Counted from the stretch's first letter, positions 24,939 to 36,506 are shown. The stretch is DNA of 64,000 nucleotides from Bacteroidota bacterium (GCA_016721305.1 JADKIH010000008.1:1-64000), one strand, 5' to 3'. Made by a program: numbers and translations. The notes: generated from the sequence alone by a model not told the origin.

Positions 24939-27614
24939 ATGAAACTAATCCGGTTCATAGTTTTTGTTTTTGCAATTTTATTTTCTCACGGAGCCTTTGC
25001 TACTCACAATCGTGCAGGTGAGATTACTTATAAGTGGATTGGGGTGAATCAGACGGATTACACGTATGAAATCACGATTATCACTTATACAAAGACTTCG
25101 AGTTATCCGGCAGTTGATCGTCCGCGACTCGACACCGTGCATTTAGGTGATGGTGCCGTTGTCTCTTTCCCGCGAACATCGACGGCGCCTGTTCAATTAG
25201 GCAACGATATTTCTTACAATGAATATAAGTACACTCATACTTATAATGGTAACGGAACGTTCACCATTTATTTCATCGATCCGAATCGTAATGAAGGTGT
25301 CGTAAATATTCCAAGTTCAGTTGATGTGCCATTTGCAGTTTCGAGCGAATTAGTTATCAATCCGTATCTCGGCCCGAACAGCTCGCCGATTCTTACTTAT
25401 CCGCCAATCGATAAGGGTTGTGTCGGACGAATTTTTATTCACAATCCAAATGCTTTTGATCCGGAGGGCGACAGTCTGGTTTATGAAATGCAGGTTTGTA
25501 ATGGCGATGCTAACTTGCCAATTCCCGGTTACAGCTACCCATCGACTTCCAATACATTCGGAATCGATTTGCATACGGGCGATTTAATTTGGGATTCGCC
25601 TGTTGATACGGGTGAGTATAATGTCGCTTTCATTGTGAAACAATATAAGCAAGGACTGTATGCAGGTTTTGTTCGTCGCGATATGCAGATTCTCATTGGT
25701 AATTGCACGAATCATCCGCCGGATTTATCCGTTGTGAGCGACACATGTGTTCTTGCCGGCGATACGTTGAATATTGTTGTCGGAGCAATTGATCCCGATC
25801 ACAATCTGGTTGATCTGACGGCTTTCGGTGCCATGTTCGATACAAACTTTGTGACGAATAAAGCAACGTTTACGATCATTCAAAATAATAACGACACAGT
25901 CAGCTCTCTATTTTCATGGAGTACCGATTGTAGTGAAGTTCGAAGCAGCCCTTATGTAGCATTGTTCAAAGCACGCGATGCATTTCCTTCGAATACTAAT
26001 ACGTCTTTAGTATCGTTGCAGACAACGAATATTCGTGTAATAGCTCCGGCACCTGCATCGCTTTCGGCTGTTGCAAGCGGAAGCGGAATTGATTTGAACT
26101 GGTCAATTTCTCCTTGCGGACAAGCTATCGGCTACAATATTTATGGTCGCATAAATCCGTACAATGGAGTGATTCAATGTCCGTGCGATAATGGTGCGCC
26201 GTCGTACACCGGTTACACATTACTCGATACAGTTAGAAATGTGAACACGCTAAATTACCGCGACGATAACAACGGTGCCGGATTAGTGATAGGTGAGCAG
26301 TATTGTTATCTGATCACTGCTGTGTTTGCTGACGGATCGGAGAGCTGTTCTTCGCCACAAGCTTGTGCATCTTTGAAAAAGGATTTGCCTGTTTTGACTA
26401 ATGCCGATGTTCGCGTTACTGATCCGGTTAACGGATCTGTATATGTTGCCTGGAGCAGACCGAATGAACTCGATACGATTCAGTATCCCGGCCCGTACTT
26501 GTACGCAGTCTACCACTCGCCTGATTTCTTTGGAAGCAATTTCGCTTCGTGCGGAACGAATCTCACGTTAAACGATACAACGTTTATCGATACAATCAAT
26601 CTCGATACAAAAACGCACGCGTGGAGTTATAAAATCGACTTCTACTATACAAGCGGAGGTTCATTTGTGTTGAAAGGCAGTTCGACAATTGCATCGACGG
26701 TATTCTTAACGCTGACTCCTACCGATAATCGCGTGAATCTTTCATGGGAAGAACATGTGCCTTGGGTAAATAGCGAGTATACTATTTATAAGCTCAATCC
26801 GGCAACAACGCTTTACGATTCGTTGACAACGATAACAGGTACAAGTTATGCGGATACAGCTTTGATTAACGGAACACAATATTGCTACTATGTAAAAAGT
26901 ATTGGCTCATATTCGTTGCCGGGAATTGCAAGTCCTTTGGAGAATCGTTCGCAAACAGATTGTGCTTCGCCGACCGATAATGTTCCTCCATGCGCAACAG
27001 CGCTCGATGTTCAATCGGATTGCGATGCCAATGCCAATCTGCTTACATGGGTAAATCCGAATCACGTTTGTACCGATGATGTGCTTAAGTATTACATTTA
27101 TTACTCGCCGGGTAATGATGGCAATTTTGAATTGATTGATTCAGTTTTAAATGCGAACGACACTGTTTATCTGCATTCAAATCTTGAAGTAATTGCAGGT
27201 TGCTACAAAGTAATCAGCATTGATTCGGTCGGAAATCAGACTGTTAATCCGGTTGAAGTTTGCGTAGATACCTGTCGTCAATACGTTTTGCCATCGGTTT
27301 TCACGCCGAACAGCGACGGTATGAACGACATCTTCCATCCATGTGATGCAACTACATCGTCCGAATTACAACAAACGAATTGTCCTCCTTACAAGAATGT
27401 AAAGAGCGTCGATATGAAAATTTATAATCGCTGGGGAAATCTCGTCTTTGAAACGACAGATAGGGACATAAAGTGGGATGGAAAGAACAAAGACAGCAAA
27501 GGAGATTGTCCGGAAGGAGTTTACTATTACACGTGTAAGGTTTATTTTTTCCGAATCACCGGCGATGAGGCAGTCGAATTGCATGGAACCGTGCAATTGA
27601 TTCGCGGAAATTAG
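24939..27614 (+). CDS. Large secreted protein with CHU_C (T9SS type B) sorting domain
   Basis: The 891-residue protein has a signal peptide (about 1-21, ending GAFA), an N-terminal beta domain (THNRAGEITYKWIG, about 22-130) of a type often starting such proteins, a cadherin/PKD-like stretch, fibronectin-III-like modules (about 360-740) and a C-terminal CHU_C domain (about 785-891: VFTPNSDGMNDIF, then MKIYNRWGNLVFETTD, WDGKNKDSKG, PEGVYYYTCKV). CHU_C domains mark export by T9SS, as in the gliding adhesins. It is probably a surface adhesin or matrix protein. It lies between mqnC and ribE with gaps of 15 and 6 bases, so it shares their transcript. Confidence 0.85.
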   Translation: MKLIRFIVFVFAILFSHGAFATHNRAGEITYKWIGVNQTDYTYEITIITYTKTSSYPAVDRPRLDTVHLGDGAVVSFPRTSTAPVQLGNDISYNEYKYTHTYNGNGTFTIYFIDPNRNEGVVNIPSSVDVPFAVSSELVINPYLGPNSSPILTYPPIDKGCVGRIFIHNPNAFDPEGDSLVYEMQVCNGDANLPIPGYSYPSTSNTFGIDLHTGDLIWDSPVDTGEYNVAFIVKQYKQGLYAGFVRRDMQILIGNCTNHPPDLSVVSDTCVLAGDTLNIVVGAIDPDHNLVDLTAFGAMFDTNFVTNKATFTIIQNNNDTVSSLFSWSTDCSEVRSSPYVALFKARDAFPSNTNTSLVSLQTTNIRVIAPAPASLSAVASGSGIDLNWSISPCGQAIGYNIYGRINPYNGVIQCPCDNGAPSYTGYTLLDTVRNVNTLNYRDDNNGAGLVIGEQYCYLITAVFADGSESCSSPQACASLKKDLPVLTNADVRVTDPVNGSVYVAWSRPNELDTIQYPGPYLYAVYHSPDFFGSNFASCGTNLTLNDTTFIDTINLDTKTHAWSYKIDFYYTSGGSFVLKGSSTIASTVFLTLTPTDNRVNLSWEEHVPWVNSEYTIYKLNPATTLYDSLTTITGTSYADTALINGTQYCYYVKSIGSYSLPGIASPLENRSQTDCASPTDNVPPCATALDVQSDCDANANLLTWVNPNHVCTDDVLKYYIYYSPGNDGNFELIDSVLNANDTVYLHSNLEVIAGCYKVISIDSVGNQTVNPVEVCVDTCRQYVLPSVFTPNSDGMNDIFHPCDATTSSELQQTNCPPYKNVKSVDMKIYNRWGNLVFETTDRDIKWDGKNKDSKGDCPEGVYYYTCKVYFFRITGDEAVELHGTVQLIRGN

Positions 27615-27620
27615 AATTAT

Positions 27621-28208
27621 ATGTTTACAGGAATTATAGAAGGAATTGCCATTACGAAGTCCATTGCGAAGCAGGGAACGAATCTGCGTTTCACGTTCGA
27701 GTGCACCTTTGCTTCGGAATTAAAAGTAGATCAGAGTCTGGCGCATAATGGAGTTTGCCTCACAGTTGTGGCTATTGATGGTTCGTCGTACGACGTTGTT
27801 GCCATCGAAGAGACTTTAAAAAGAACTAATCTTGGTTTATTGGAAATCGGTTCGGAAGTGAATCTCGAACGCTGCATGAAGCTGAACGATCGCCTCGACG
27901 GCCACATGGTTCAGGGGCATGTCGACACAACGGCGAAAGTTACTTCGGTAACACCTCGTGAAGGAAGTTGGGAAGTGGAGTTTGAATACAAATCAGCTGC
28001 AAATTATATTACAGTCGAGAAAGGCTCCGTTTGCGTAAATGGCGTTAGTCTGACCGTAGTAAAATCCGAAAACAATTCATTCTCCGTCGCCATCATTCCC
28101 TATACTTGGGAGCACACCAATTTTCACACATTTAAACCGGGTACAGCGGTAAATATCGAATTTGATATCATTGGAAAATATCTGGCTAAATTAGCGCACG
28201 TTGTTTAA
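27621..28208 (+). CDS. ribE: Riboflavin synthase (alpha subunit)
   Basis: Riboflavin synthase dismutates two 6,7-dimethyl-8-ribityllumazine molecules into riboflavin and a pyrimidine. The 195 residues hold two lumazine-binding barrels: MFTGIIEGIAITKSI... with NGVCLTVVAIDGSSYDV, and LDGHMVQGHVDTTAKVTSV with VNGVSLTVVKSENNSFSVAI. The duplicated NGV(C/S)LTVV motif and the MFTGIIE start are diagnostic. The gene follows the CHU_C protein by 6 bases, and a heptamer array starts immediately after its stop codon. Confidence 0.95.
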   Translation: MFTGIIEGIAITKSIAKQGTNLRFTFECTFASELKVDQSLAHNGVCLTVVAIDGSSYDVVAIEETLKRTNLGLLEIGSEVNLERCMKLNDRLDGHMVQGHVDTTAKVTSVTPREGSWEVEFEYKSAANYITVEKGSVCVNGVSLTVVKSENNSFSVAIIPYTWEHTNFHTFKPGTAVNIEFDIIGKYLAKLAHVV

Positions 28209-28209
28209 T

Positions 28210-28279
28210 GTTCAAAGTTCAACGTTCAAAGTTTAAAGTTCAAAGTTCAAAGTTCAAGGTTCAAAGTTCCACGTTCAAA
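28210..28279. repeat. Heptamer array GTTCAAA, 10 units
   Basis: Ten in-phase heptamers, mostly GTTCAAA with variants GTTCAAC, GTTTAAA, GTTCAAG and GTTCCAC, start one base after the ribE stop codon. Confidence 0.9.
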
Positions 28280-28433
28280 ATTTAGATGGCAATATTCTAA
28301 AGTCCTTGTTAGAGGTTCAAAATTTAAGGATGTGGTGGAAATCAGTTGTAACTAAAATAAAATATTTCAGTAAAGTATACTGTCTAAATAGTAAGAGTAA
28401 TTAAAGTTCAAATCAAGTAGTTCTACGTTTCAA
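28280..28433. other. Spacer between inverted heptamer arrays
   Basis: These 154 AT-rich bases encode nothing I recognise. They separate two arrays whose units are reverse complements and would form the loop of a large hairpin. Confidence 0.4.
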
Positions 28434-28530
28434 TCCAACATTCAACATCCAACATTCAAAATCCGGCATTCAACATTAAACCTCGAACGTGGAACTTTGA
28501 ACTTTGAACCTTGAACTTTGAACCTTGAAG
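28434..28530. repeat. Heptamer array in inverted orientation
   Basis: About 14 in-phase heptamers grade from TCCAACA/TTCAACA into TTGAACT/TTGAACC. The right half is the reverse complement of the 28210 array and includes the matching rare GTTCCAC unit. It ends 13 bases before the metF start codon. Confidence 0.85.
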
Positions 28531-28543
28531 AAAAAAGTAAAAT

Positions 28544-29500
28544 ATGAAAGTAATAGACCATCTCCAGGCATCAGCCGGTAAAACATTGTTTTCGGTTGAA
28601 ATTTTGCCTCCGTTAAAAGGAAAGAGTATTGAGAGTATTTTTAACATCCTCGATCCTTTAATGGGATTCAAGCCTTCGTTTGTCGACGTAACTTATCATC
28701 GTGAAGAGTACGTTTACAAAAAGCGTGAGAATGGTTTGCTGGAGAAATTCTCAATTCGCAAGCGTCCGGGAACGGTAAGTATTTGCGCGGCGATTTTGAA
28801 TCATTACCGTGTTGATCCCGTTCCTCATATCATTTGCGGAGGATTCTCCAAGGAAGAAACGGAGAATGCCTTAGTCGAATTAAGTTATCTGGGCATAGAT
28901 AATCTTTTACTTCTGCGCGGCGATGCGATCAAGTCTGAAAACGCATTTGAGCCACACCCAAGCGGGCATCATTATGCACTTGATTTGGTGAAGCAAGTTG
29001 CGAATATGAATAAAGGAATTTATCTGGACGAAGATCTGCAAGACGTAACACCATCCGATTTTTGTACAGGAGTAGCAGGTTATCCTGAAAAGCATTTTGA
29101 GTCGCCGAATCTGAAATCCGACCTTCGTTTTTTGAAGGCAAAGATTGACGCAGGAGCAGATTATATCGTTACACAAATGTTCTTCGACAATCAGAAGTTT
29201 TTTGATTTCGTCGACAAGTGCAGAGAGATCGGCATTACCGTTCCGATTATTCCCGGTCTGAAGCCGCTCACTACAAGCAAGCAGACAACTGTTCTTCCGA
29301 AAATTTTCCACGTCGACCTACCCGAAGCTTTAGCTGATGAGATCGACAAATGCAAGTCCGAAAAGGAAGTAAAAGAAGTCGGCATCGAATGGTGCATCCA
29401 ACAATCCATCGAATTAAAAAAAGCCGGCGTTCCATGCTTGCACTATTACACGATGGGCTCGGCGGAAGTTACTTGTCGGATTGCGGGGAAGGTGTTTTAA
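28544..29500 (+). CDS. metF: Methylenetetrahydrofolate reductase
   Basis: MetF reduces 5,10-methylene-THF to 5-methyl-THF with FAD, supplying the methyl group for methionine. The 318 residues have normal length. Key blocks are FSVEILPPLKGKS (catalytic Glu), FVDVTYHREEYV, PHIICGGFSKEETENALVEL, NLLLLRGDA, CTGVAGYPEKHFESPNLKSD and ADYIVTQMFFDNQKFFDFV. The protein is a cytosolic TIM barrel. Heptamer arrays lie on both sides of the gene, so any promoter must be inside or between them. Confidence 0.95.
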   Translation: MKVIDHLQASAGKTLFSVEILPPLKGKSIESIFNILDPLMGFKPSFVDVTYHREEYVYKKRENGLLEKFSIRKRPGTVSICAAILNHYRVDPVPHIICGGFSKEETENALVELSYLGIDNLLLLRGDAIKSENAFEPHPSGHHYALDLVKQVANMNKGIYLDEDLQDVTPSDFCTGVAGYPEKHFESPNLKSDLRFLKAKIDAGADYIVTQMFFDNQKFFDFVDKCREIGITVPIIPGLKPLTTSKQTTVLPKIFHVDLPEALADEIDKCKSEKEVKEVGIEWCIQQSIELKKAGVPCLHYYTMGSAEVTCRIAGKVF

Positions 29501-29517
29501 TGTCTATTGTATTTTAT

Positions 29518-29552
29518 GTTCAAAGTTCAAAGTTCAAAGTTCAAAGTTCAAG
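29518..29552. repeat. Heptamer array GTTCAAA, 5 units
   Basis: Four GTTCAAA units and one GTTCAAG, in phase, begin 17 bases after the metF stop. They face an inverted array at 29571. Confidence 0.85.
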
Positions 29553-29570
29553 GTTGAACCGTTTATATAC

Positions 29571-29661
29571 ATTGAACTTTGAACTTTGAACTTTGAACTT
29601 TGAACCTTGAACCTTGAACTTTGAACCTTGAACCTTGAACCTTGAACCTTGAACCTTGAAC
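29571..29661. repeat. Heptamer array TTTGAAC/CTTGAAC, 13 units
   Basis: Thirteen uninterrupted heptamers (ATTGAAC, TTTGAAC or CTTGAAC) are the reverse complement of the 29518 array, 18 bases away. Together they form a perfect-type hairpin of at least 30 paired bases. Confidence 0.9.
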
Positions 29662-29707
29662 AACTGATTGTTGGTTAATCGCTTCATTTCGAGGGCGAAT
29701 GTCATGC

Positions 29708-29735
29708 TTGGATCGAAGGCATTCAGCTATCTTTG
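29708..29735 (+). promoter_or_regulatory. Bacteroidota-type promoter of the metalloprotease gene
   Basis: TTG (29708-29710), 17 bp, then TATCTTTG (29728-29735). The predicted transcript starts about 10 bases before the ATG at 29751, which supports that start; the possible TTG start at 29733 lies inside the -7 box. Confidence 0.6.
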
Positions 29736-29750
29736 ACCAAAATCAATTTT

Positions 29751-32700
29751 ATGATAGCTTCTATTAGGTTTTGTGTTTTTTCTTTGATTTTCTTCTTATT
29801 TCAAGCATCTAACGGACTGGCTAAGGGAAAACCGATTTCGGAGTCCGGTAATAGTTCGAATTCTATTCAGTCGCCTGACCGAATTTTTTTTAGTACGAAT
29901 ACGACTGTATCAGAAATTGAAGCGTTGGTTGATTCAAAAACCGGATTGAGTTTTCAGGATAATTTTAGCGAAGCCGGTAGTCAGCTCGATGCAAAGGGAA
30001 ATCTTCATAGAAAGTTTCGTCAAGTTTATAAGAATTACGAAGTTGAAGGAGCATTAATGATTCTCCATTCGAAAGGCGATAAAGTTTATTTAATTTCGTC
30101 GAATACCTTTTCCCACATTTCATGTGAATTGAAAATTCGTCTTACTTCCGATGAAGCATGTAGCATCGCGAAAAATCATTTGACTAAGGAAAAGAACTTT
30201 ATTCCCGAGAAAGTCCGTAATCTGGGTCTCGTTATTGTGCCGATAAGCAGCTTCGGTAAATTGTGTTATAAAATAGATTGTTCGTCACCGGCTTCTGACA
30301 AGAATTCAATTGTGTATGTCGATGCAGAAAATGGCGAGCCGTGTTCAGTTCGGTCGCTCGTTCGTTTTCTTGATGTTCCTGCCCATGCTCACACTTATTA
30401 CAATGGCTGGCGACAAGTTACTGTTGATAGCGCCGGTGTTAATAATTATAAATTGCAGGAATCCGGAAGAAATATCCGAACGATGGATCAAGGTGGGCAC
30501 CAGGATACTTCATATGCGACGGTGTATTCCTATCCGACCGACTCTTTAACATGGGATGATCATGCACTTGATTTGCATTTTAATGCAGAGGCGTGCTATG
30601 ATTATTTTCTGAACCAATTCGGGAGGCATTCATATGATAATCTTGGCTCAGAAATCCTCAATTACTACCATTCAAGTTATCCGTCGGATGCTTATTGGAA
30701 TGGAACAGCATTCGTTTTTGGAGATGGTTTCTATGATCAATGGTATAGCGAAGATCCACGCACAGCCTTGCCTTCTTATGCTCACGAATTCACTCATGCT
30801 TTCTTGCAGAATGTAATTTCATTCTCTGATACAGGAGAAGCGGCAGGTTTGGAAGAAGCCATTTCGAATATGTTTGCTATAGCTGTGGATTTTAGTAAGA
30901 ATCCGACAACGGCAGATTATCGTTTCGGAGATGAATATGAATACAGTACGGGAAATGATCTTTCTAATCCCGGAGCATCAGGCTGGCCTTCGATGTACAC
31001 GACAGGTATCGGCATTAATTCATCAGTTGCCGGATATTGGTTTTATTTATTAAGTGCTGGGAGAAATGGAGTCAATGAAATAGGACAGCCGTTTAGTGTG
31101 CATTCCATTGGAATTGATACCACAATGGCCATTGTTTATCATGCCATTCTAAATTATTTAACACCAACATCGAATTATTTAGATTTTAGCAATGCAACCG
31201 TTCAGTCAGCCATTGATCTTTTTGGGCCTTGTTCTGATGAAGTTATTCAAGTAAAAAATGCATGGTATGCAGTTGGAATTGGCACATCGCAGGATCTAAC
31301 GGCGGGGTTTATTTCCACTGCGCACCAATTGTGTACCACGGGATTTGTCAGATTTCAAAACACATCCGTATCAGCGTCGTCATATGCATGGAATTTTGGA
31401 GATAGCAATACATCTTCAGTGGCTTCGCCCACTCACACCTATACGAGTGCAGGTACGTACGTTGTACGAATGATTGCTCAAAGTAGCGGAGGTTGTATTT
31501 CGGCAGATACTTTGACAGATACTTTGGTTGTCGTTTCAGGTGGGCCGACAGTTAATACTTGTATACCTCTTCGGACCAGAGCTTATGGGAGAGGAATAAG
31601 CAGTGTAACTCTTCAATATAATTTTACTGTTGGACCGGTCGATCAGTGCTATTCTTCCTATATGTGCAACACAAACACCACACTTATATATGGCGACCAT
31701 TATGCTTTCCGTGTTGGAGGGGAGAATATGTATGTGAAAGCATGGCTTGATTTTAATAACGACGGAAGCTTTAGCCCAAGCGAAATAATTTTGTCAGGGC
31801 ATGGCACATATCTTGGCGTTGACAGTATTATTATTCCGGCGACAGCAGAAATGAGCAGGGATATTACACTACGAATTGTTACGGACTCGGCACAAATTGT
31901 AGATGCTTGTCAAGATGTTTTTGTCGGGCAGATCGCTGATTATAGAATCAGAATTGTTCCGAATACATTTATTCCACAGCCGGAATTTACGGCATCGTCA
32001 ATTTATATTTCACCGGGCGATTCAGTTTCTTTTACCGATCATAGTTTGCATGCTCCGGATCATTGGAGTTGGTCGTTATCCGGTGCTGTGCCTGATACAA
32101 GTACTTTACAAAACCCAACCGCTACTTATTATCTACCTGGAGTGTATCCTGTGACACTTACGGTGTCCAATCAAAATGGCTCAGCAAGTGTAACGGATTA
32201 TATTCATGTTGAGCCTTCATATGTATTCTGTGTTGATGACTCGGCCACATCATTGACAGGAATGATCAGTGATCTTAATTCACCTCCGGGTTCGGCTTCC
32301 TCTTGTTCATTTTTGATTGCTCCTTCATGTGCAAATTCTATAACGATATCATTTACGCTTAGTGACATATATTGTTATGTAGGAACTCACATTCAAGAAT
32401 ACGATTATCTGTGGGTTTATGATGGCGATAATACTTCCGCTCCTTTACTTTTAATTTCGACATGCGATGAGCCTATATCTCCCGTTACTGCTTTGAGCGG
32501 GAAAGCACTGATCAGACTTAGCGGCTATACCTCTGAAAGTTTTTTTACAGCACATTGGGAAACAAATCCTTTTCCGACTCAGGCACCGAACTCTGAAATT
32601 TTAGTCAGTGATTCGATGCCGCCATTATTAAATGATGTCAATTTTACATCTCAGTGTCAGTTTGGTGCTTATGGCTGGTGGTGGAATTTCGGCGACGGTA

Positions 32701-35700
32701 CAAATTCTCAGCTTGAAAATCCTACTCACGCTTATCAGCAGGCCGGAAATTATCAGGTTACATTAATTACCACTCAGTGTAATGGAGGCGATACCGTTAT
32801 TCAAACAATACACGTTCAGGCGCCTCCTGTGCCTGAATTTTCGACACAATCAATTTCGGAATCTCTTGCTTGTAATGACAGTTTGGCTCGTAACCTTTAT
32901 CTTAAAATACTGGAGCAGGTGATTTAACCTTTTATCTGTCCGATAGCCTTTCTGTACCACAGTGGGTAAATATAAGTCCGTTGTCAGGTTTAATTCATCC
33001 CGGCGATTCACTTCTGATACTAGTTAGATTTAATTCATCAGGTATATTAGGAGGTAATTATTCCGACTCGATTTTCTTCCATACAAACGAGCCATTAAAT
33101 CCGGATCGCCCTGTTTACCTGGGTTTATCTACAAGCGGATCAGCAATTCCTGCTTTGTCAGCGAATTGTTTATCATTTAATTCAGTCGTTCAATATACAA
33201 CGGTGCAAGATTCTGTCAAGCTCTATAATCTCGGCTGCGATACACTTCATTTGCTTTCGTGGCAGTTTTCTAATTCGGATTATTCTGCTAATGCTAATTC
33301 CCAATTAATTCTACCGGGCGATTCTACTACAATTAGTGTTCATTTTAATCCAACAGTATTTGGTTCGATGAATGATACATTGACATTGTTTTTTCAAACA
33401 GGTAGCAAAAAGATATGTTTGAATAGTACAGTGCTTTCGGCACCGGCTATTTCAGCTCCGATTCAGATTAATCACACCTTATCAGCCTGCAGTGGAATTA
33501 CGACCGGGACATTCTATTTGCATAATAATGGCGGGAGTACATTACAGATTAATTCGGATTTAATTGATCGCAAACCGGGGATTACAACACGTATTCTTTT
33601 GCTTAAAGATACTTTGGATTATAATTCTACTTATACACATTTAAAAGCGGCGCTGATTGCATATCCTGGAAATCACACATTGACTGAATTGACTCAATTT
33701 GCCCCGGCCAATCTTTCAACAGCACTTGCAAGCGCAGATATTTTTATTGTGCCATATACTTTTATTTCTTCAAGCTACTTTACTAATGCAGCTTCTGTTC
33801 TTGATCAATTCGTAAAGCAAGGTGGTGTTGTAATTTTTAATGCAGCCAGAGATCGATTTGCAGTGAACGTTACTGCCACAGGTCTGCTACATGGGATTGG
33901 ATCACCCGGTTATCAGGCTACCGTAGGAGTGATGGTTTTGCCAAATCACCCGATTCTGCAGGGAATATCAAGCGTAAATACAAATTATGAGGTGATGTGG
34001 CCGATGAACCTTTCCGATCCGGATCTTATTCATATTGTAAAAACAAATAGCTATTATACAAATACGGATTTAGTGGCTTGTCGAAAAATCGAAAGAGGGA
34101 AGGTGATTTATATCGGTAATGCATATTTTTCACCTCTTCCAAATTACAATTTAATTCTAAATAATGCGATAACCTATGGAATGTCGCATGAGTTTTGGTT
34201 AAGCACAGATACAATTTCAGTAAATAGTATTGTACCGGGCGATTCAATTGCTGTCAATTATTCCATAGATGTAACGGATCTTTCATCCGGAACTTATACT
34301 TCGAATTTGCTACTGTACAGTTCAGATCCATTGCATCTGCTTACCACGATTCCATTCACCATCAACGTTAGTTCAAAGCCTTGTGCAGATTTCTTCGCCG
34401 TGCCCGACTCTTGTAATGGTTCAGTAAGTTTTACAGATAAAAGTTTGAATGCTCCTACATCTTGGTCGTGGGATTTTGGCGATGGAAGCAATTCTACTTT
34501 ACAGAATCCGGTCCATCAATATTCGTCAGGAGGTACAAATTTTGTAACTTTAATTACGTGTAATGCTTCAGACTGCGACACAAGTGTGATTCCGGTAGAA
34601 TGTATTGGTCCGTTTTCTGTATCCACTCAATGTAATCCTGTGCGTTCGGGTTATTCATTCGATGGAATTACTCATGTAGTTTTTAATACTATTGATAATT
34701 TGACGCCAATTGCATATTACAACGATTACACTTGCACAAATTCAACAATCGTATATCAAGGAGGACAATATGCTTTAACAGTTGAGAGGAGTTATCAGGC
34801 AGGAGTATTAAGAGCCTGGATTGATTATGACAATGATGGCTTGTTTACAAATCAGGAAGAAGTAGCCTGGAATATAAATTCCTCTTTTCAATTAATGGAG
34901 GCCAAATTTACTATTTCGAATAGTTCAGTTACACGGACTCCATTAAGAATGCGCATTTGTGAAGGAACATCGAGTACGGTAAAACCACTGCCATGTGATA
35001 CTCTAGGATCAAATAAATATCAGGATTATACTGTCTATGTTATTCCGGATTCAGTTAATCCAATTGCATCGTTTACCTATTCGGTCATTGATTCATGTCT
35101 GGGTATAATTCAGTTTTACAATCATTCGCAAAATAGCAATACATATTTTTGGGATTTTGGAAATGGCCTTACTTCAACTGATCCAAATCCGTTGATAGAT
35201 TACGATTCACTTCCGGGGAATTCAAATTTTGTAAATGTAAACCTGACAGTAGCAAATTCAGTAGGCTTTAACACTGCTCAGCAGCTAATCATTTTAGATC
35301 ATTTTTTACCTAAATTATCTATTCTCTCCTCAAGCGCTACCATTCTATGCCCGGTCACACCATTTTCCTGTATGCACCTTTTAATAGTCAGATTCCGTAT
35401 CATGATTATTGGTTATATAATGATACTGTTCCGTTCAATTATAATATGGATAATTTGCTGACTGATTCTATTGGCAGTTATAGTCTGGTATATTCAAATT
35501 CATATTGTGCGGACACAACAGATCCGATAGTTATTACAGGTATTTCTGATTTCCAAATTCAGACTTCACTTAACGAAGCATGTGAAGGCGACTCGATTCA
35601 ATTAACAGGCCCGCCGGCGATGCTTTCTTATCAATGGTCGACAGGCGAAACTACACAATCGATTTATGCTGATTCGACAGGCTCCTACGCTTTGTACTCG

Positions 35701-36237
35701 ACGGTACAGCCCACATGTTTTGCAAACGATACTGTGAGTTTGTTGTTTCATCCGTTGCCGGCATCTGTCATTACTTATTTGAATGATACACTCTTTGCTT
35801 CATCGGGCGCGATTTCATATCAGTGGTATTTCAATGGAACTTCGATAGCAGGAGCAACGCAGGATTCGTATCATCCGACAGCAAACGGACCATATTCAGT
35901 TTTGGTGACCGATAATTTCGGTTGTTCTTCATTATCAGATACGATGATGTATTTATATGCAGGACTCGAGAACAGAAATCAACTCGCCATGAGTTTATTC
36001 CCGAATCCGGCCAATGAATCTATTGAGGTTTATTTTACCAACACCGAACGAGCTACATTAAATTTCAAGATCATCGCTTTGCCCGGAAATACTGTGTCAC
36101 TGAAAGAAGAAGCAGAGTTCCCGTCCGGAACCAATAGTAAAAAGTTCAACGTTTCCGATCTAACCCCCGGAGTATATGTTTTCCTTGCCGAAAGCAAAAG
36201 CGGTGTGTTCCGACAAAGAGTGGTGATTGCCCGATAA
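29751..36237 (+). CDS. Giant T9SS-secreted M4 (thermolysin-like) metalloprotease (two frameshifts)
   Basis: The restored protein has about 2160 residues: signal peptide, FTP-like propeptide (about 40-110), M4 peptidase (zinc motif HEFTH at about 345-349 with the third ligand Glu in GLEEAIS 20 residues later, the thermolysin spacing), then PKD, GEVED, PKD, CUB, PKD, two choice-of-anchor-like modules, an amidotransferase-like domain (about 1275-1480), PKD, GEVED, PKD, immunoglobulin-like modules and a T9SS type A sorting domain (SLFPNPANESIEVYF). Frames break at about 32920 (one A missing; LKNTGAGDLTFYLSDSLSVP restores it) and about 35340. It is an extracellular protease, probably for protein degradation or matrix turnover. 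Confidence 0.85.
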
Positions 36238-36268
36238 CGAGCGGGAGAAAGAAAAGTGTAAAGTTTCG

Positions 36269-36429
36269 CCCCGCACCCCGCACCCCGCACCCCGCACCCC
36301 GCAACTCGCAACTCGCAACCCGCAACTCGCAACCCGCAACCCGCAACCCGCAACCCGCAACTCGCAACTCGCAACCCGCAACCCGCAACCCTCAACTCGC
36401 AACTCGTAACCCGCAACCCGCACCCCGCA
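36269..36429. repeat. GC-rich heptamer array, 23 units
   Basis: Twenty-three in-phase heptamers (CCCCGCA, ACTCGCA, ACCCGCA and single-base variants) fill most of the gap between the protease stop and lepA. Open frames across it encode only repeats and are not genes. Confidence 0.9.
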
Positions 36430-36506
36430 ACGACTTTCCGAACCCCTTTCCTTTATCCCCAAAATAACGTACCTTCGCCACCCCGAACGGCTTATCGTTC
36501 AATAGA

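Noticed and set aside
28210..29661. CRISPR array
   Set aside because: The repeats are 7 bp and contiguous with no unique spacers, and there are no cas genes.
36030..36462. Several minus-strand frames of repeated RVAGCGL-type peptides
   Set aside because: They are translations of the CCCGCAA heptamer array and the end of the protease gene in the wrong frame.
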